Of a DNA stretch of 64,000 nt, positions 1 through 10,979 are shown one piece after another. The stretch comes from Mercenaria mercenaria (taxonomy: Eukaryota > Mollusca > Bivalvia > Venerida > Veneridae), in NCBI RefSeq assembly GCF_021730395.1, contig NC_069367.1:7190501-7254500 (forward strand), given 5' to 3'. A model generated the notes under the pieces. It ran no database searches, was not told the origin of the DNA, and saw nothing but the letters and a program-made list of their open reading frames with translations. The position numbers and the translations under genes were made by a program. Every line of letters begins with the position of its first letter. The stretch's first letter is position 1.

Positions 1-151
1 CAGAAATGATATAGCGAAACAGATTGTACGGAAATAAGATCACATTTTCCATATACATTTTCTTGTAAAATTCAAATATCCTAGTAATATTTAAGTGTTA
101 CAAAACATATCAAAAACATTATATAAATTTTGATTTATTTTTCTGATACAG

Positions 152-1028
152 ATTAGAGAAAACACCTTCAAAGAAACAGGAATGAACGAAGAATCTAAAG
201 GGGTATATCAGAGAGATATAGAAAAGGAAATATTAGAATGGCGTGTGAAACTTCGAGCTTCAGGATATATTAGCAATACAGCAGATGAAAATAGGTATAC
301 TTCATTCATAATGTTATTTTCAATATTAAGTATTTCTTAATATAATATACCTATTAAACATTCATAACGCTTTATGTTTTAAAACATGATGATGAAATCG
401 TTGTCAAAATATTTGTAATGAATAATTGCATAGGTATCATACGGTTAAATTTTATATTTCACATGCACTTTTATAGGTAGATTAATAAAGGGAGTTAATA
501 GAAATTAATGTATTCGATTATTTATAATATGTATGTCAATAATCAGATTTTACTTAAATATTCCATAAAAGAACAAACGGGAGTAACGTTTCAATATAAA
601 TAAATAAAAAAGTCAATAGTATAACAATTATTGATAAAAAATCATTATGTTCTTTTTTTTTCAGTAATATTTAATAATACACTTACTTTAAATAAATAAA
701 TGTATAAAAAAAATGTAATATCGTTTCAGTTGCCATATATCTGTATCTGGTGAAAATTTAGATAAAACGCTTGTTTCATTTGAGAGACAATGCAACACGA
801 ATATAAATGATTATTACAATGAATTGATCAAAGGAGGATTACCTGGAAAAGGTGTTTCCTTAACGCCCGTTTTTTACTACTCCATTGGACAGAACTAAAT
901 TTCACGACATTAGAAAAAAAACAAAATTACAGATAAGTGAAATCATTGAACAGGCTATTAGTGACATACAAAACCACGGTCACACAGATGAAGCATTCGT
1001 TTTAGAGGGGCAGTGGCAGAAGATAAAA
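152..1028 (+). pseudogene. Exon-like pieces of an unrecognised spliced gene (5' part)
   Basis: Two or three coding-looking blocks lie here. The first (about 152-297) follows a CAG acceptor and ends at a GT after AAAATAG; it encodes a charged stretch including EKEILEWRVKLRASGYIS. The second (about 730-851) follows TTTTTTTCAG-like sequence and continues the same phase (SFERQCNTNINDYYNEL). The third is open from 864 and ends at AAAAG/GTAAAA near 1028 (EAFVLEGQWQKIKG). The second and third blocks do not join in frame without a very short intron, so the locus may be decayed. Further candidate exons lie at 2756-2841 and 3142-3178. I do not recognise the family. A mobile-element origin is possible. 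Confidence is moderate that these are exons or exon relics and low about the gene as a whole. Confidence 0.4.
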
Positions 1029-1049
1029 GGTAAAATTATTCTTATTAAT

Positions 1050-1412
1050 TTATTTCATAAATTTCCGAATGTGTTCGGGACAGAAAAAATTAACATCATC
1101 AAGATCACTGTCGCGCTTAACCACTATTCCTACACATAATGTGTGGACCCAATAATCGCACCCTTTTCTGTATTCGCAATTAAGCCATACATCATTCTTC
1201 TTCCCGACACTTTTCTTGTGGCAAATGTCACATTTAGATTTGATTCCTTGGGCATCATTATTGCCCAGATCTTGAACTTTAGGTTCCATTGGAGGTTCTG
1301 GATATTTAGGTTCTTCGTTTCCCAAGACCGGTTGAGGATCATTGACAGGTAGTATGTCTGATGTTGGGGCTTGCTCTGCTGCTGAGGATGGTGGGGATGA
1401 TCTGACATAGTT
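1050..1412 (-). CDS. PHD-like zinc finger, C-terminal exon candidate
   Basis: The open frame runs from an in-frame stop near 1413 to a stop at 1050. It holds a Pro/Glu-rich linker followed by a cysteine/histidine cluster. Numbering from residue 1 at position 1325, ligands are C32, C35, C50, C56, H61, C64, C82 and H85, spaced C-x2-C-x14-C-x5-C-x4-H-x2-C-x17-C-x2-H. This matches a PHD finger except that the last ligand is His in CPEH rather than Cys. PHD fingers usually read histone tails, and in invertebrate genomes similar domains also end transposon-encoded proteins. No Met is needed at the 5' side: a plausible acceptor AG lies near 1400, so this would be a last exon. It sits inside what would be an intron of the plus-strand exon set. 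Partner exons on the minus strand are uncertain. Confidence 0.45.
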   Translation of the reverse strand, partial: NYVRSSPPSSAAEQAPTSDILPVNDPQPVLGNEEPKYPEPPMEPKVQDLGNNDAQGIKSKCDICHKKSVGKKNDVWLNCEYRKGCDYWVHTLCVGIVVKRDSDLDDVNFFCPEHIRKFMK

Positions 1413-1644
1413 TCATTCTGTACTGCTAAGTCTCCTATAAAAATGTAATTTTAAGGTATTCTGCACTTTTCATAAACATGCTTTGATGCCGTAACGTCAG
1501 TTATATGGCTAGCTTAGTATAATATATGGACATATTGTACGGAAGTTCTTATTATAGTAGTATATAATTATCTAAATTGATGTTATGTCTTAAATAATCT
1601 GCAAATATATGCACAAAACATTTTCCTTTCATTTGTCCTAACCA

Positions 1645-2255
1645 CCTAGTTTTTTACTCCAGATGAACCATATTCAAACTTGACCTTATTTCACCAATTT
1701 GAAAGCAATAATTCTGAGCAAATTTATGAAGATCATTAAAAAATACAGTCTATATTGAATACACATACTTTTTATTTTATTTTGCCTAGTGACCTAGTTT
1801 CTGACCCTAGATGACCCATATTCTAACTTTACTTTATTTTATGAATGCAATAATTCGACTAAATTTTTATAAATATCCAGTGTAAAATGCAGCCCCTATT
1901 GCGTACATAACATTTGATCGGTTGGCCTAATTTTTGACCCAACATGACCTATATTCATACTTCTCCTACATTTCAATCAGACAAACATTCTGATCAAATT
2001 TCTTAAAAAACTACCGTGTAAAATGCCGCCCCCTATTGCATACATAAGGTTTTTGTTAGATTTGACACAGTGACCAAGTTTTTGACCATTTTCTGACAAA
2101 ACTTAATGAAGATAAGTTGAAAAATACAGCCTCTATCGAATACACAATCTAAATGTTGACAGACAGACAGACAGACAGACGACAGATGACGGACGCCGGA
2201 CATCGAACGGTCATTAAAACTCATCTGAGGATTGCTCAGGTGAGCTCAAATGTGT
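1645..2255. repeat. Tandem-repeat mobile-element remnant with GACA microsatellite
   Basis: Four diverged units spaced about 130-145 bp each begin with a CTAGTTTTTGACCC-like motif and continue with a Phe-rich AT stretch. They are followed by a GACA run (about 2157-2180), then GACGGACGCCGGAC, then a CTCAGGTGAGCTC-like end. The same unit type recurs at 15520-16080. This organisation, core tandem units then a GACA/GACGG microsatellite, is that of the pearl/HINE-like elements of bivalves. No flanking target duplication was identified. Confidence 0.6.
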
Positions 2256-2460
2256 GAGGCATCATTATTTAAAGTCAATGGAGATAAAAATCAAACACAC
2301 AAGTTCATAGTTTTAATAATCGAACTATCTAAGCATGTTATGAAAGTTTTAAAATCAGTGTTTAAAAAAGAAATGTTTTAAAATGAATTGACCCGAACAT
2401 ACTGAACTATATTAAGTAAGTGATAACATGTTTGTCATAGATAAATTTTCTATAAAAATC

Positions 2461-2593
2461 TCAAATAGTACCATTTTCTGCATGTTTTGCTTCTTTCCCA
2501 TCTGACTTGAAAATTCCACTGCTACCAGTCGGGGTTTTCCATCTAACCACAAATTCTGTCTTGGTCAGTTTTGATAATTGTTCCATCTGAAAG
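2461..2593 (-). CDS. Small exon candidate, unrecognised
   Basis: A block preceded on the minus strand by a pyrimidine-rich tract and CAG opens with ATG and runs 42 codons to a stop at 2461. The product is polar (KTEFVVRWKTPTGSSG is typical). It could be a terminal exon of a minus-strand gene starting further right, for example from the ATG at 4202. Phases of the candidate minus-strand exons do not agree with each other, so I cannot assemble a gene. No family is recognised. Confidence 0.25.
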
Positions 2594-2755
2594 AAAGAAA
2601 TGAAAATAGATTTAATATTCTTTTTACGCCAACAAGACGTTTTGTTAAAATAAAAGTAAATGTTATTTGTCACTATAATGGTAGATATATTGTTTTGAAA
2701 TATCACATAAGGTTATGTTTTATTGATTTGTAATGTTTAAATACATCTTATTTTA

Positions 2756-3178
2756 TCATAGTGAAAAAGAAAGACGATATGCTGATGTTTTTATAAAGAG
2801 GTTGTGGTCGCTCTAGAAAATGCAACGAATGTAGAAAGTGATGATGGTAATACTTTATTACCTTACTAAAGATGGTAGCCCTTCTTTTACTTAGAGTTTG
2901 TGACCTCTTAAGGGGTCATTTAAATACTCCATACTGATATGTCCCGTGTGGTGATTCTTGGCACGTGAAGGTTGGCCATGAACATTATTGCCTGGGTTGT
3001 TTCCTTTGGTTTTCTAATTGTAAAAAATATTATAGATCTTTTTGTAACATTTTATTACAAAACTATGCAGTCATTCATTATATAAAGAGTGTGTTGTATG
3101 AATTGTGACTAAGCATTAAGACATTTCATTCATTTTTCAGAAATGGAAGAGGAGTCAGATGATAACGAAGACGAATAG
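2756..3178 (+). pseudogene. Acidic C-terminal exon pair of the unrecognised plus-strand gene
   Basis: A first block (2756-2841) follows CATAG and ends at GATGATG/GTAATAC. Its better frame reads YKEVVVALENATNVESDD. A second block (about 3142-3178) follows TTTTTCAG and completes the split codon in phase, giving MEEESDDNEDE and a stop. The matching phase across this intron supports real splicing at some time. However, the 5' end of the first block is in another frame, which suggests a small indel or a missed boundary. It probably belongs with the exons at 152-1028. Function unknown. Confidence 0.35.
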
Positions 3179-3778
3179 AAATGTTATAGATATCTTTATA
3201 ATCTGTGCTATATTATATCAATGGTAATATATAAAAATATTTCAAAGATTAAAGTACAACTTACAGCCATAATATTATATTCCAGCAATTGCCCTCTGTG
3301 ATGTTACAGATACAGGAACAACGAAATACTCGTGCAAAAAACATCACGTGACATATAAGCTTGAAAATATATTTATTTATTTTTTTTAAAATATCCGATT
3401 TTACATATTGTAAAATTAAATTTTAAAACATATGAGCACCCACTGTACATTAATTAAGAAAAACAAAAGAATTCGTTTAATCAAAACATTTATTTACGTA
3501 CCTTCAAGCGGAATTTCCTCCAAAATTGAAGAGTTGCAGTGTGCGAAAAGATCTCCTACAGAAATCGTATTTTTATGCAGAAACGGGACATTTTCGTTGG
3601 TAATTCTCAAAATCTGTGTTTTTTAACCCAATATTTCTCATTCCCGTCGGGGCTGAATGTTGAAAAAAGTTACTGTTTTAGGTTCCATACTGAAAGTATA
3701 AGTGGCATAGTTTCCGGTTTTATTCGATATTTCGGATAACTATGAAAAGCGGGCCATTTAGCAGGTTTTCATTCATTG

Positions 3779-3836
3779 TAATATAGCCCGAAGGGGCTAT
3801 TATAGCCCGAACGAGCTATTATAGCTCGATCGGGAG
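3779..3836. repeat. Clustered GCCCGA/GAGCTATTATAG short palindromic repeats
   Basis: Three near-copies of a 19-20 bp unit (ATAGCCCGAAGGGGCTATT, ATAGCCCGAACGAGCTATT, ATAGCTCGATCGGG) sit side by side. Each unit can fold on itself, as GGCT pairs with AGCC. It is most likely part of a small hairpin-bearing dispersed repeat. Confidence 0.5.
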
Positions 3837-4055
3837 TGTTCCCCAGCCTGATAATTTACTAGATACATCTACATCTACGCAGTACATCGTCTCAGTCACT
3901 CTTGACTATTACACGATGGTTGGTTACATGATCAGAAAAAAAGAGAAAAATAATAGGAATAGGTAGAAGAAGCTTGACAGATCAAAGAAAGAATACTAGT
4001 AAAAGATCTAGTTTTGGTACGAAGCAGTTCGAGAACGAATTCATGTCCTAACTCT

Positions 4056-4202
4056 ATACTGTCGCACCTTTTGTAAAGAATAGCCATTGGGTTGGGTCTT
4101 TAACAATGAAAGATTGCTTTTTTGATTCTGTTTCTGGGTTTTCAGCTTCTTCATCATCTACTTCATTGTTTTCTTTCTTTATTTTTCTTGTAGAAGGCAT
4201 CG
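4056..4202 (-). CDS. Small charged ORF, possible first exon
   Basis: An ATG at 4202 opens 48 codons to a stop at 4056. The product is lysine- and glutamate-rich (KIKKENNEVDDEEAENPETE) and then more hydrophobic (DPTQWLFFTK). A donor-like AAAAG/GTGCGA lies close to the end, so it may be a first exon rather than a free-standing gene. It is low complexity and is not recognised. Confidence 0.25.
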
Positions 4203-4731
4203 TAGGTTCGCGGGGAAATGTAAACAGGTGCGGTAGAAAACAAACACGTCGTGATAATTACAAACTCACACCGTAGCGCCGGCACAATCCGTACAGTAGC
4301 TTAAGTTTCAAGCCGACGAGGCATATAACAATTCAACATAAGCTCTGAATGAGCTTTATCAACCGAATAAAGATAACAAATACATACAGACATGAGCTGT
4401 TAATTGTACGTGCCATTGTATAGGAATGTTTCGTTTGTGACAAACTGCTCAGCTATTAAGACCGATGCACTTGTCAACGTCGGATATATTCACACAAAGT
4501 GCTTCTCCGAAAAAATACAAGATAAAAATATCAATGTATAAGCTTCATCGAAATGTTCGTCCTTCATCTTCATCATCTTCTTCAGAGTTTGCTTTAAGTT
4601 CACACTATTTTCCATTGACTGGGACTTTTGATTCGATTCTCTTATTTCTTATTTATGTATAGTGTTGTATAATATCCTTGCTTTGCAGATTTGATGACTA
4701 GTGTAATACTATACAATTCTTAACTTTTTAT

Positions 4732-4757
4732 CAACAACAACAACAACAACAACAACA
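4732..4757. repeat. CAA microsatellite
   Basis: About eight and a half uninterrupted CAA units. Read directly from sequence. Confidence 0.95.
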
Positions 4758-7002
4758 TTAGCAAACATCGACAAGAACTTGCCTTTGGCTAATGAACAGA
4801 AAAAGAAAATACTGATACAATAGATATGTAATCATACATGACATGTTATGAATATGTTGATAGTAAGTATATAATAGCATGTACATATAGCGGCAGCATG
4901 AACAGCATTATCAGTCAGAACCTTTGCCATATATCTTATAACTTTTTATCTATACCGATCATCTTATCTATTACCGGAATAGCTGTATTAAGCTTGTAGT
5001 TCATTTCCTGAGCTTTCAGAATTATGAATTCAATTCAGTAGTGCTGTATGAATCCCTCTTTTCTGGGTAGTAGAGTTCTGCTTTAGGTGGAGGGGTATTT
5101 CACATGCCATAAACTCTAATGAACAGACTCAAAACAACCAGTGTCGGTTAATATATAAAATTCTGAGGTTCTTTGCTCGGAAGAAGATATTTTCATAATA
5201 AACTATGTAATCTTATAATGTTGTAATTCATGAAGTGTTAAATGGCACGGATAGGAACAATGTGCTCTTTTTCTGCATAGCGTTTATCATAAATTACTTT
5301 GGAGAAGTCATACAAGTTCTATTTACATTATTCATTGACATTTAACATGGTTTTTGGACAAAGAATTAGCACAGTTTCTTTTCTGTTTCCGGTTTCTCCA
5401 TGTCTTATGTCTTACACCAAGAACCGAACGAGCCGCAGTCTACTTTATTTAAAGCATTAAAGAGGACCCACTATCCATTCACCACCCGCACTCCAAAAAT
5501 AAAAAAAGAAAAAAGAAAAAGAAGAAGATGAACAAAACAACAACAAAATCAACAAGAAATATCTTTAAAAATGATAGTCGGGGAATTGTAATAAGGAAAG
5601 AAGTTTATGAATTTTTCATCTAACATTCATCTTTCATCTAACATTTTTTCAAATTACAAAACTAAACACCGCACTTTAACAATTTAAATGGTTCTCTTTT
5701 AATTTTTCGCAAAGGTTTCGTAGGGTTGCAATTTTGTTTCGTTTATCCTTAGACGAATAATTACAGCAGTAGTTTGATGAGGATTTATGAAGCATTACAT
5801 TTTAGTTGTTAATGTAAAGAAAGGCATATCTACTTTTAGCTATAGTGGTCCCTAATAGGGCCCAAGTTCCTATTGTAGTAGGGTCATTTATCCCCATTGG
5901 ATACCTCTATTCCTAATTGTCCCTCATTTTATAGTTCATTGATTTTAGTTCACGAAATCTCGTGTTCAGGGAGATTTCGCGGGACTTTCTGAAAGTTGGT
6001 TGAATGGAAAAGGCGTTGGATATCGCTTGGTATCAAATGTACTTTTTTACAAGTTTTACTGTTCATCTCAAGCTCTTTTTAGTCTCTGCAATTGGTCATC
6101 TTACAAAGGTAACTGCTGGATTGATTTAAACCCCTTTCATAGAAATATCTTTAGATTTTGATAGTTTCGGTGCTGCAGAATTTAAGTATTGTATTGTGAA
6201 TTCGCGATTAAAGATGGCGGTCTCAAATACAACTTTTCATATCTTCTCATGTTTGGAAATATTTAACAAGCATGTTATTATTAACCAGTTGTTCATTTTA
6301 ACAGCAAGTTCCAGCACAGCACAGTAGAAGTTTGTATGAATGGCAGAGTGTTTTGTGGTTTACAGTTCGGAGTACTTTGTGGTTTACAGTTCTTACAGAA
6401 CTGGTAAGTGTAACTGTTTAGTGTTATTCAGTTACCTTTCTGGATATAGTTGCAGCTGTATTTGTTTGTAACATATACCTTTTATACGTAGGCATTTTAA
6501 TATGTTTTATTAGTGAATAAGGAATACTCGGACCACTGTGCTTAACTGTTGATTTAATAATACATAAATACAGCCATATTTTGTATATTGATCCTATAAG
6601 CCCAGTAACCGGTTCGAACCAGAATACAGGCCGTACCGCTTTATTATGCAACGAACCATGCCGGCTTGAACCGGTGAGCCCGGTTTCTAAGTCTTGTGTA
6701 TATATGTATGTTAAGAGAGACTGAATGCTTTGTGTTTATTAATTAATAATCAGCTCTCTCGCATTATATTATAAGGCTCTTGGTTGTGTATTTTCAGAGC
6801 CAGGGTTACGAGGATTATGAGAGCTATGAGGATTATGCTAAGGACAGCTTTGATAGTACTATAAGTGATGAATCTGAAATGACAATGATTGTTGTAGAAG
6901 TAAATATAGTTATAGAAGTGAATAAATTAAATCCACGTCTGACGTCTCGTTTGTATTTAAATAAAGTAAGGAAAACCAACGAGATTACACTATATAAATA
7001 AA

Positions 7003-7195
7003 GAGGACCTTATAATGATGCTCCAGACCAAGTATGACAAAGATCCACCAAGCTGTTCATGAGACGCTGTATAAAGGCATTTCTAATTTTAGCTCTAAAT
7101 GCCCCTAAAAGTGTCAAATGTCCCAGCTGAACAAAGTTGGCTGCTGGCCTTATAAAGATGCTACAAATCAAGTTTGATTAGAATACATGAGAAAA
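7003..7195. repeat. Dispersed bivalve-type repeat fragment
   Basis: Two related blocks carry the theme CTTATAA(A/T)GATGCT followed by CCAAGTTTGAT-like text and a conserved AGTGTCAAATGTCCCAGCTG segment. The internal similarity (near 7010 and 7148, about 138 bp apart) shows that it is a diverged tandem-unit repeat. No ends were found. Confidence 0.4.
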
Positions 7196-8229
7196 AAATC
7201 AATTAAAGGATTTTTTTATTTATTATTTTTATTTATTTCTAAAACAGGCCAACTGATCCCGCTTTAAGAAATGCATATTCGCTATTCATGAATCTTTGGA
7301 CAATGACGTCACACCTATAAAAAAGTGAAGGTCAAGCAAAACATACAATTGTAATTATTTCAATATTTTTGTTTCATAAGCAAAGTTTGACCGTAGTCAT
7401 ATCACATAGATAAACTGTATGCAGCGTACCTTCATTTCAGTGTAATGAGATTCAGTCATTATATAGCATATATATAATAAAACAGATTTCAACTGAGTTC
7501 AATATTTGCATACCATACTAAAGAAAAATATTCATATATTATAATAAATCAGTTAAATAATTTATAACAAATATATCAAAGCAAACAAGTACTCATTTTA
7601 ATATGCAATCTGAATAAGTCACAAAAGCAAGAAACCTTTTCATATACAGACGACAATTGTAACAAGGAAAATCTTTTAAAAAACACTTCTCTACATAAAA
7701 GACTCTTATCACACTCTTATTCATGTGATACGCAGACCGTATTCAGCTCTTTCTTTAATTTGAACAGGTTTTTATCATATTTATTAAACTTACTTATCAT
7801 TTTGAGATATATCAATATTCTTGCTAAATATACTGAGCCAAAGTTAGCTTTAAAACTGTGAACAGCGTCGTTTAGAATAAACGCTTTGTCTACATTTCAC
7901 TCAGCGTAGCACAATCAACAGAATGAAAGAAATTGACACTCTCGGCCAATCAGGCAGAGTGTTACATAAATCTTCCATGTTGATAAATTATCTATAATGC
8001 TCTCGAGTAGTTTGATTTGCAAACTGAAGTCACGTGGCATAGGTAACGAAAACGAATTTAGACGGCGTCGCCGAAAAACATATTCGATCTGCACAGGTAC
8101 CTTGCTGATGATAAACACGATTGTAAAACATAAACATGAATCCACAGGGACGAACACTCCCCAAGGAAACATACGTTACTGTTTAGACAAATTACAAGGA
8201 CGCAGCCATGGCTTTTTCTCTTCGTGTCA

Positions 8230-8431
8230 TATGAGCCGCGCCATGAGAAAAACAACATAGTGCATTTGCGACCAGTATGGATCCAGACCAGCCTGCGCAT
8301 CCGCGTAGTCTGGTTAGGAGCCATGCAGTTCGCTAACGGTTTCTCTAATTGCAATATGTTTTGAAAGCGAACAGCATGGATCCTGAGCAGACTGTGCGGA
8401 TGCTATGTTGGTTTTCTCATATAGCTGCTCA
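8230..8431. mobile_element. MITE with long inverted arms, right arm shortened
   Basis: The left end reads TGAGCCGCGCCATGAGAAAA. The right end, reverse-complemented, reads TTGAGCAGCTATATGAGAAA. Inside, CAACATAG at the left pairs with CTATGTTG at the right, and GGATCCAGACCAGCCTGCG pairs with a diverged GCATGGATCCTGAGCAG block around a TTCGCTAACGG loop. The right arm lacks part of the left arm's sequence. No open frame is present, so it would need a transposase from elsewhere. Confidence 0.7.
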
Positions 8432-8577
8432 AATATATATCATAATAATCAAGCAGACTTAGACTAGGTTTTGTCTGAAGTAATGACAACAGCAATTACA
8501 GTAATAGAATAAATACTTTGTCTGTTTAATAAAACAATATGTCAATGATAATGATTCAAAGTGTATCTGTACGACAC

Positions 8578-8921
8578 TTAAGGACGTATGCTAGAATTCG
8601 GGGCGAAAATGTTCCAATAACAGAATTTCCTCAAACTTTGGATATTGAGGGACAATCATCTAAGAAATAAAAATATGCAATAAAAATCATAGGTCACCGG
8701 TATCGAAAATGAGTTATCTGCCCCTGAAAACATTTCCCTCAAAATTGACGTTTTCAAGGGCAGATAACTCCTTTTAGATACCGGTGACCTATGATTTTAT
8801 TGCATATTTTTTGTTTCTTAGATGATTGCCCTTAGATATCCAAAATTTGAAGAAATTCTATTATTGGGAAAAATTCCACCCAACGCATATGTATACAAGG
8901 AATTCTAGCGTACGCCTTTAA
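8578..8921. mobile_element. Palindromic MITE, ~344 bp, near-perfect inverted repeat
   Basis: The two arms (about 8578-8735 and 8760-8921) are inverted copies of one another with few mismatches. The ends are TTAAGGACGTATGCTAGAAT and its near complement. The inner arms carry GGTCACCGGTATC facing GATACCGGTGACC, and the loop is about 20 bp around CCCTCAAAATTGACG. The whole unit would form one long hairpin. It lies 230 bp past the 3' end of GMC copy 1. Confidence 0.85.
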
Positions 8922-9151
8922 AACCTCTGTTTCTATCGTTCACATTACACATAAGAACAAGTATGCACTTAGTTGGCCTTATCTATTGTTCTACCTTACA
9001 CTAAATTATTTTAACTTTGTAGAACTGCTGGCACAAACACGTGTTAAGTTTTACTAATTAACTATTTCACAAATAAATCTCACAAACACATTGATTTGAA
9101 TTATTCTATGTGAAAAAAATCAAAGAGTTCCACTACTCATGGTATTTTCGT

Positions 9152-10963
9152 TTATTTTTGACCTTTTAAATGCGTTCGTATGTTACTGACAGTGTCAGTT
9201 CCACGAATTATATCAGCGGCCTTTTCTGCTATCATAATAACTGGTGCATTAGTATTCCCAGAAATAATATTAGGCATTATAGAAGCGTCTAACACTCGAA
9301 GGCCTTCTATTCCCTTCACTTTCAACGCAGGGTCAACGACAGCTTCAGGATCTGTGTATGAACCCATTCTACAAGTTGATGTCGGATGATAAACAGTGTG
9401 AGCTAAATTCGTTATCAGACATTCATAAAATTCTTCCGACTTATATTCATGCATTGTACAGAAATCAGCATTCTTAAACCTGTCGGAATTCGCTCCTATT
9501 TGTTTAAAAGTGTCCGTCTCAAGTAACTTTTCCGATATCTTTATTGCTCTTTTGAAAACTTCCATGTCTTCCCTATGGTCTAAATAATTCGGGTCAATAT
9601 CTGGGTAATCAAACGGATCGGAACTTTTTAATGTTATCGTTCCACGGCTCCTAGGATGCAATAGTATTGGGATCAGGGTGAAACCTTCCTTAAGCTCTTT
9701 GTTGTACACATTTCTTAGAAATGTTCCATTAATTTTAAAATGTTCTAAATTAGGTTGTCCTGCACCAATGTGAAACTGAATATCTGGATACTTTTTAAGC
9801 TGTTCTTCGGACTTGATAAACGCTGTTCCAATAAGACCAGTAGTTGATAAAGAACCCGTTTTAAATAACAAGTATTTAACAATTGGTAAAACACTTTCAA
9901 CTTGTGACTTTCGAAGGACTTCTAATGTTTTATTGACATCTGACGGGTAGAGTATAAAAAGATGGTCTTGTAAATTCTTACCCACAGGCAGATCTTTAAT
10001 TACATTTATATTCAAACTGTCCAAATGTTTCTTTGGACCTATTCCTGACAACATAAGGATATGTGGTGAACCAATCGCACCTGCAGATAAAATTACTTCT
10101 TTCCTTGCCTTTGCAATTTTCTTAACTCCATCTTGAACGAATGTCACACCTGTGGCGGTTTTCTGTTCTATGTTGACTTTCGTTACATGTGAGTTAACAG
10201 CAACGTGTAAATTACTGCGTGTCAAAGCCGGGCGCAGAAATTCCTTAACAGTACTTGCTCGAACTCCATTCCTCACGGAGATTTGGCTGATTCCAAAACC
10301 CAGTTGACTCTCGCCATTATAATCATCGTTTTCTACGTATCCCAAGTCTTTACCAGCTTTTATAAATCGTCTCACCAAATCTATGAAAAAAGTGTCTTGA
10401 CTCACACCTAATGGTCCACCAACATGATGGTATTTCGAGTCTTCGAGCTCTCCTCCCAAATAGTCTTCTGACTTCAAAAAGTAGGGTAGTATATCATCAT
10501 AACTCCAACCTGTGCATCCATTTTCAGCCCATTCGTCGTAGTCATATTTACTTCCTCTGACATATTGCATATTATTGTACATGCTTGTTCCTCCTAGAAC
10601 TTTTCCACGAGGCCAGTAATGTCTGTTTCCACCAATCAAACTTGCCATACCAGTCTTTGTTTGAGATGTTGTGTAGAACTCCCAGTCAGACGGAGAATGT
10701 TGTAAAAGTGGTGCCAGCAAAGGTGCGTCATAGAAGGTGGAGTTGTCTGTTTCCTCGCCACCGGCTTCGATAAGTAGGACACTCACATGTTGATCTTCAG
10801 AAAGCCTTGCGGCTAGAACGGAACCGGCTGAACCGGCCCCTACAATGATGTAATCGTATGTGCTGTTTACATTTTTTACAACTAGCGACTTAGACGGAAA
10901 GTTTACATAGTAAATCAAATAAGCTATTATTCCAAACAAAACTGTAGTTTTTAAATTTCCCAT
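9152..10963 (-). CDS. GMC-family FAD oxidoreductase, copy 1 (choline/alcohol/sugar dehydrogenase-like)
   Basis: A 603-aa intact, intronless member of the glucose-methanol-choline oxidoreductase family, at the usual family length. Residues 7-22 are hydrophobic ([12 protein letters not shown]) and look like a signal anchor. The FAD-binding turn GAGSAG is at 42-47 and the ribose-binding acid is at about E66 (LLIEAGG). GMC signature 1 ([12 protein letters not shown]) is at 119-130, and signature 2 ([12 protein letters not shown]) is at 298-309. The catalytic pair is H526 (HPTSTC) and N570 (GNTNAP), 44 residues apart as in choline oxidase. N-glycosylation sequons (N33, N74, N344, N412) fit a lumenal or extracellular catalytic domain. 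Family members oxidise an alcohol carbon and pass electrons via FAD to oxygen or another acceptor; the substrate here is unknown. This is the first of six minus-strand copies, and its flanks differ from the rest. A TATA-like box lies 93-101 bp upstream. Confidence 0.96.
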   Translation of the reverse strand: MGNLKTTVLFGIIAYLIYYVNFPSKSLVVKNVNSTYDYIIVGAGSAGSVLAARLSEDQHVSVLLIEAGGEETDNSTFYDAPLLAPLLQHSPSDWEFYTTSQTKTGMASLIGGNRHYWPRGKVLGGTSMYNNMQYVRGSKYDYDEWAENGCTGWSYDDILPYFLKSEDYLGGELEDSKYHHVGGPLGVSQDTFFIDLVRRFIKAGKDLGYVENDDYNGESQLGFGISQISVRNGVRASTVKEFLRPALTRSNLHVAVNSHVTKVNIEQKTATGVTFVQDGVKKIAKARKEVILSAGAIGSPHILMLSGIGPKKHLDSLNINVIKDLPVGKNLQDHLFILYPSDVNKTLEVLRKSQVESVLPIVKYLLFKTGSLSTTGLIGTAFIKSEEQLKKYPDIQFHIGAGQPNLEHFKINGTFLRNVYNKELKEGFTLIPILLHPRSRGTITLKSSDPFDYPDIDPNYLDHREDMEVFKRAIKISEKLLETDTFKQIGANSDRFKNADFCTMHEYKSEEFYECLITNLAHTVYHPTSTCRMGSYTDPEAVVDPALKVKGIEGLRVLDASIMPNIISGNTNAPVIMIAEKAADIIRGTDTVSNIRTHLKGQK

Positions 10964-10979
10964 TTTAAATCATACTTGA

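Larger units (their letters stand above)
4203..8229. other. Gene-free stretch with minor repeats
   Basis: No convincing coding region was seen; the open frames are short and of random composition. A CAA microsatellite lies at 4732-4757. An imperfect inverted pair (CCGGTTCGAACC near 6608 and GGCTTGAACCGG near 6663) marks one small hairpin. A diverged dispersed repeat lies at 7003-7195. Confidence 0.6.

Noticed and set aside
3501-3610. A minus-strand exon-like block ending at GAAG/GTACGT.
   Set aside because: The donor is good, but its phase does not match the candidate exons on either side and an in-frame stop lies just upstream, so I could not tie it to a gene.
9180-9389. A 69-codon plus-strand open frame opposite the 3' end of GMC copy 1, repeated opposite copies 2, 3, 4 and 6 (19374, 25898, 33407, 44960).
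   Set aside because: It is the antisense shadow of the conserved C-terminal coding region; its conservation follows from the sense strand.
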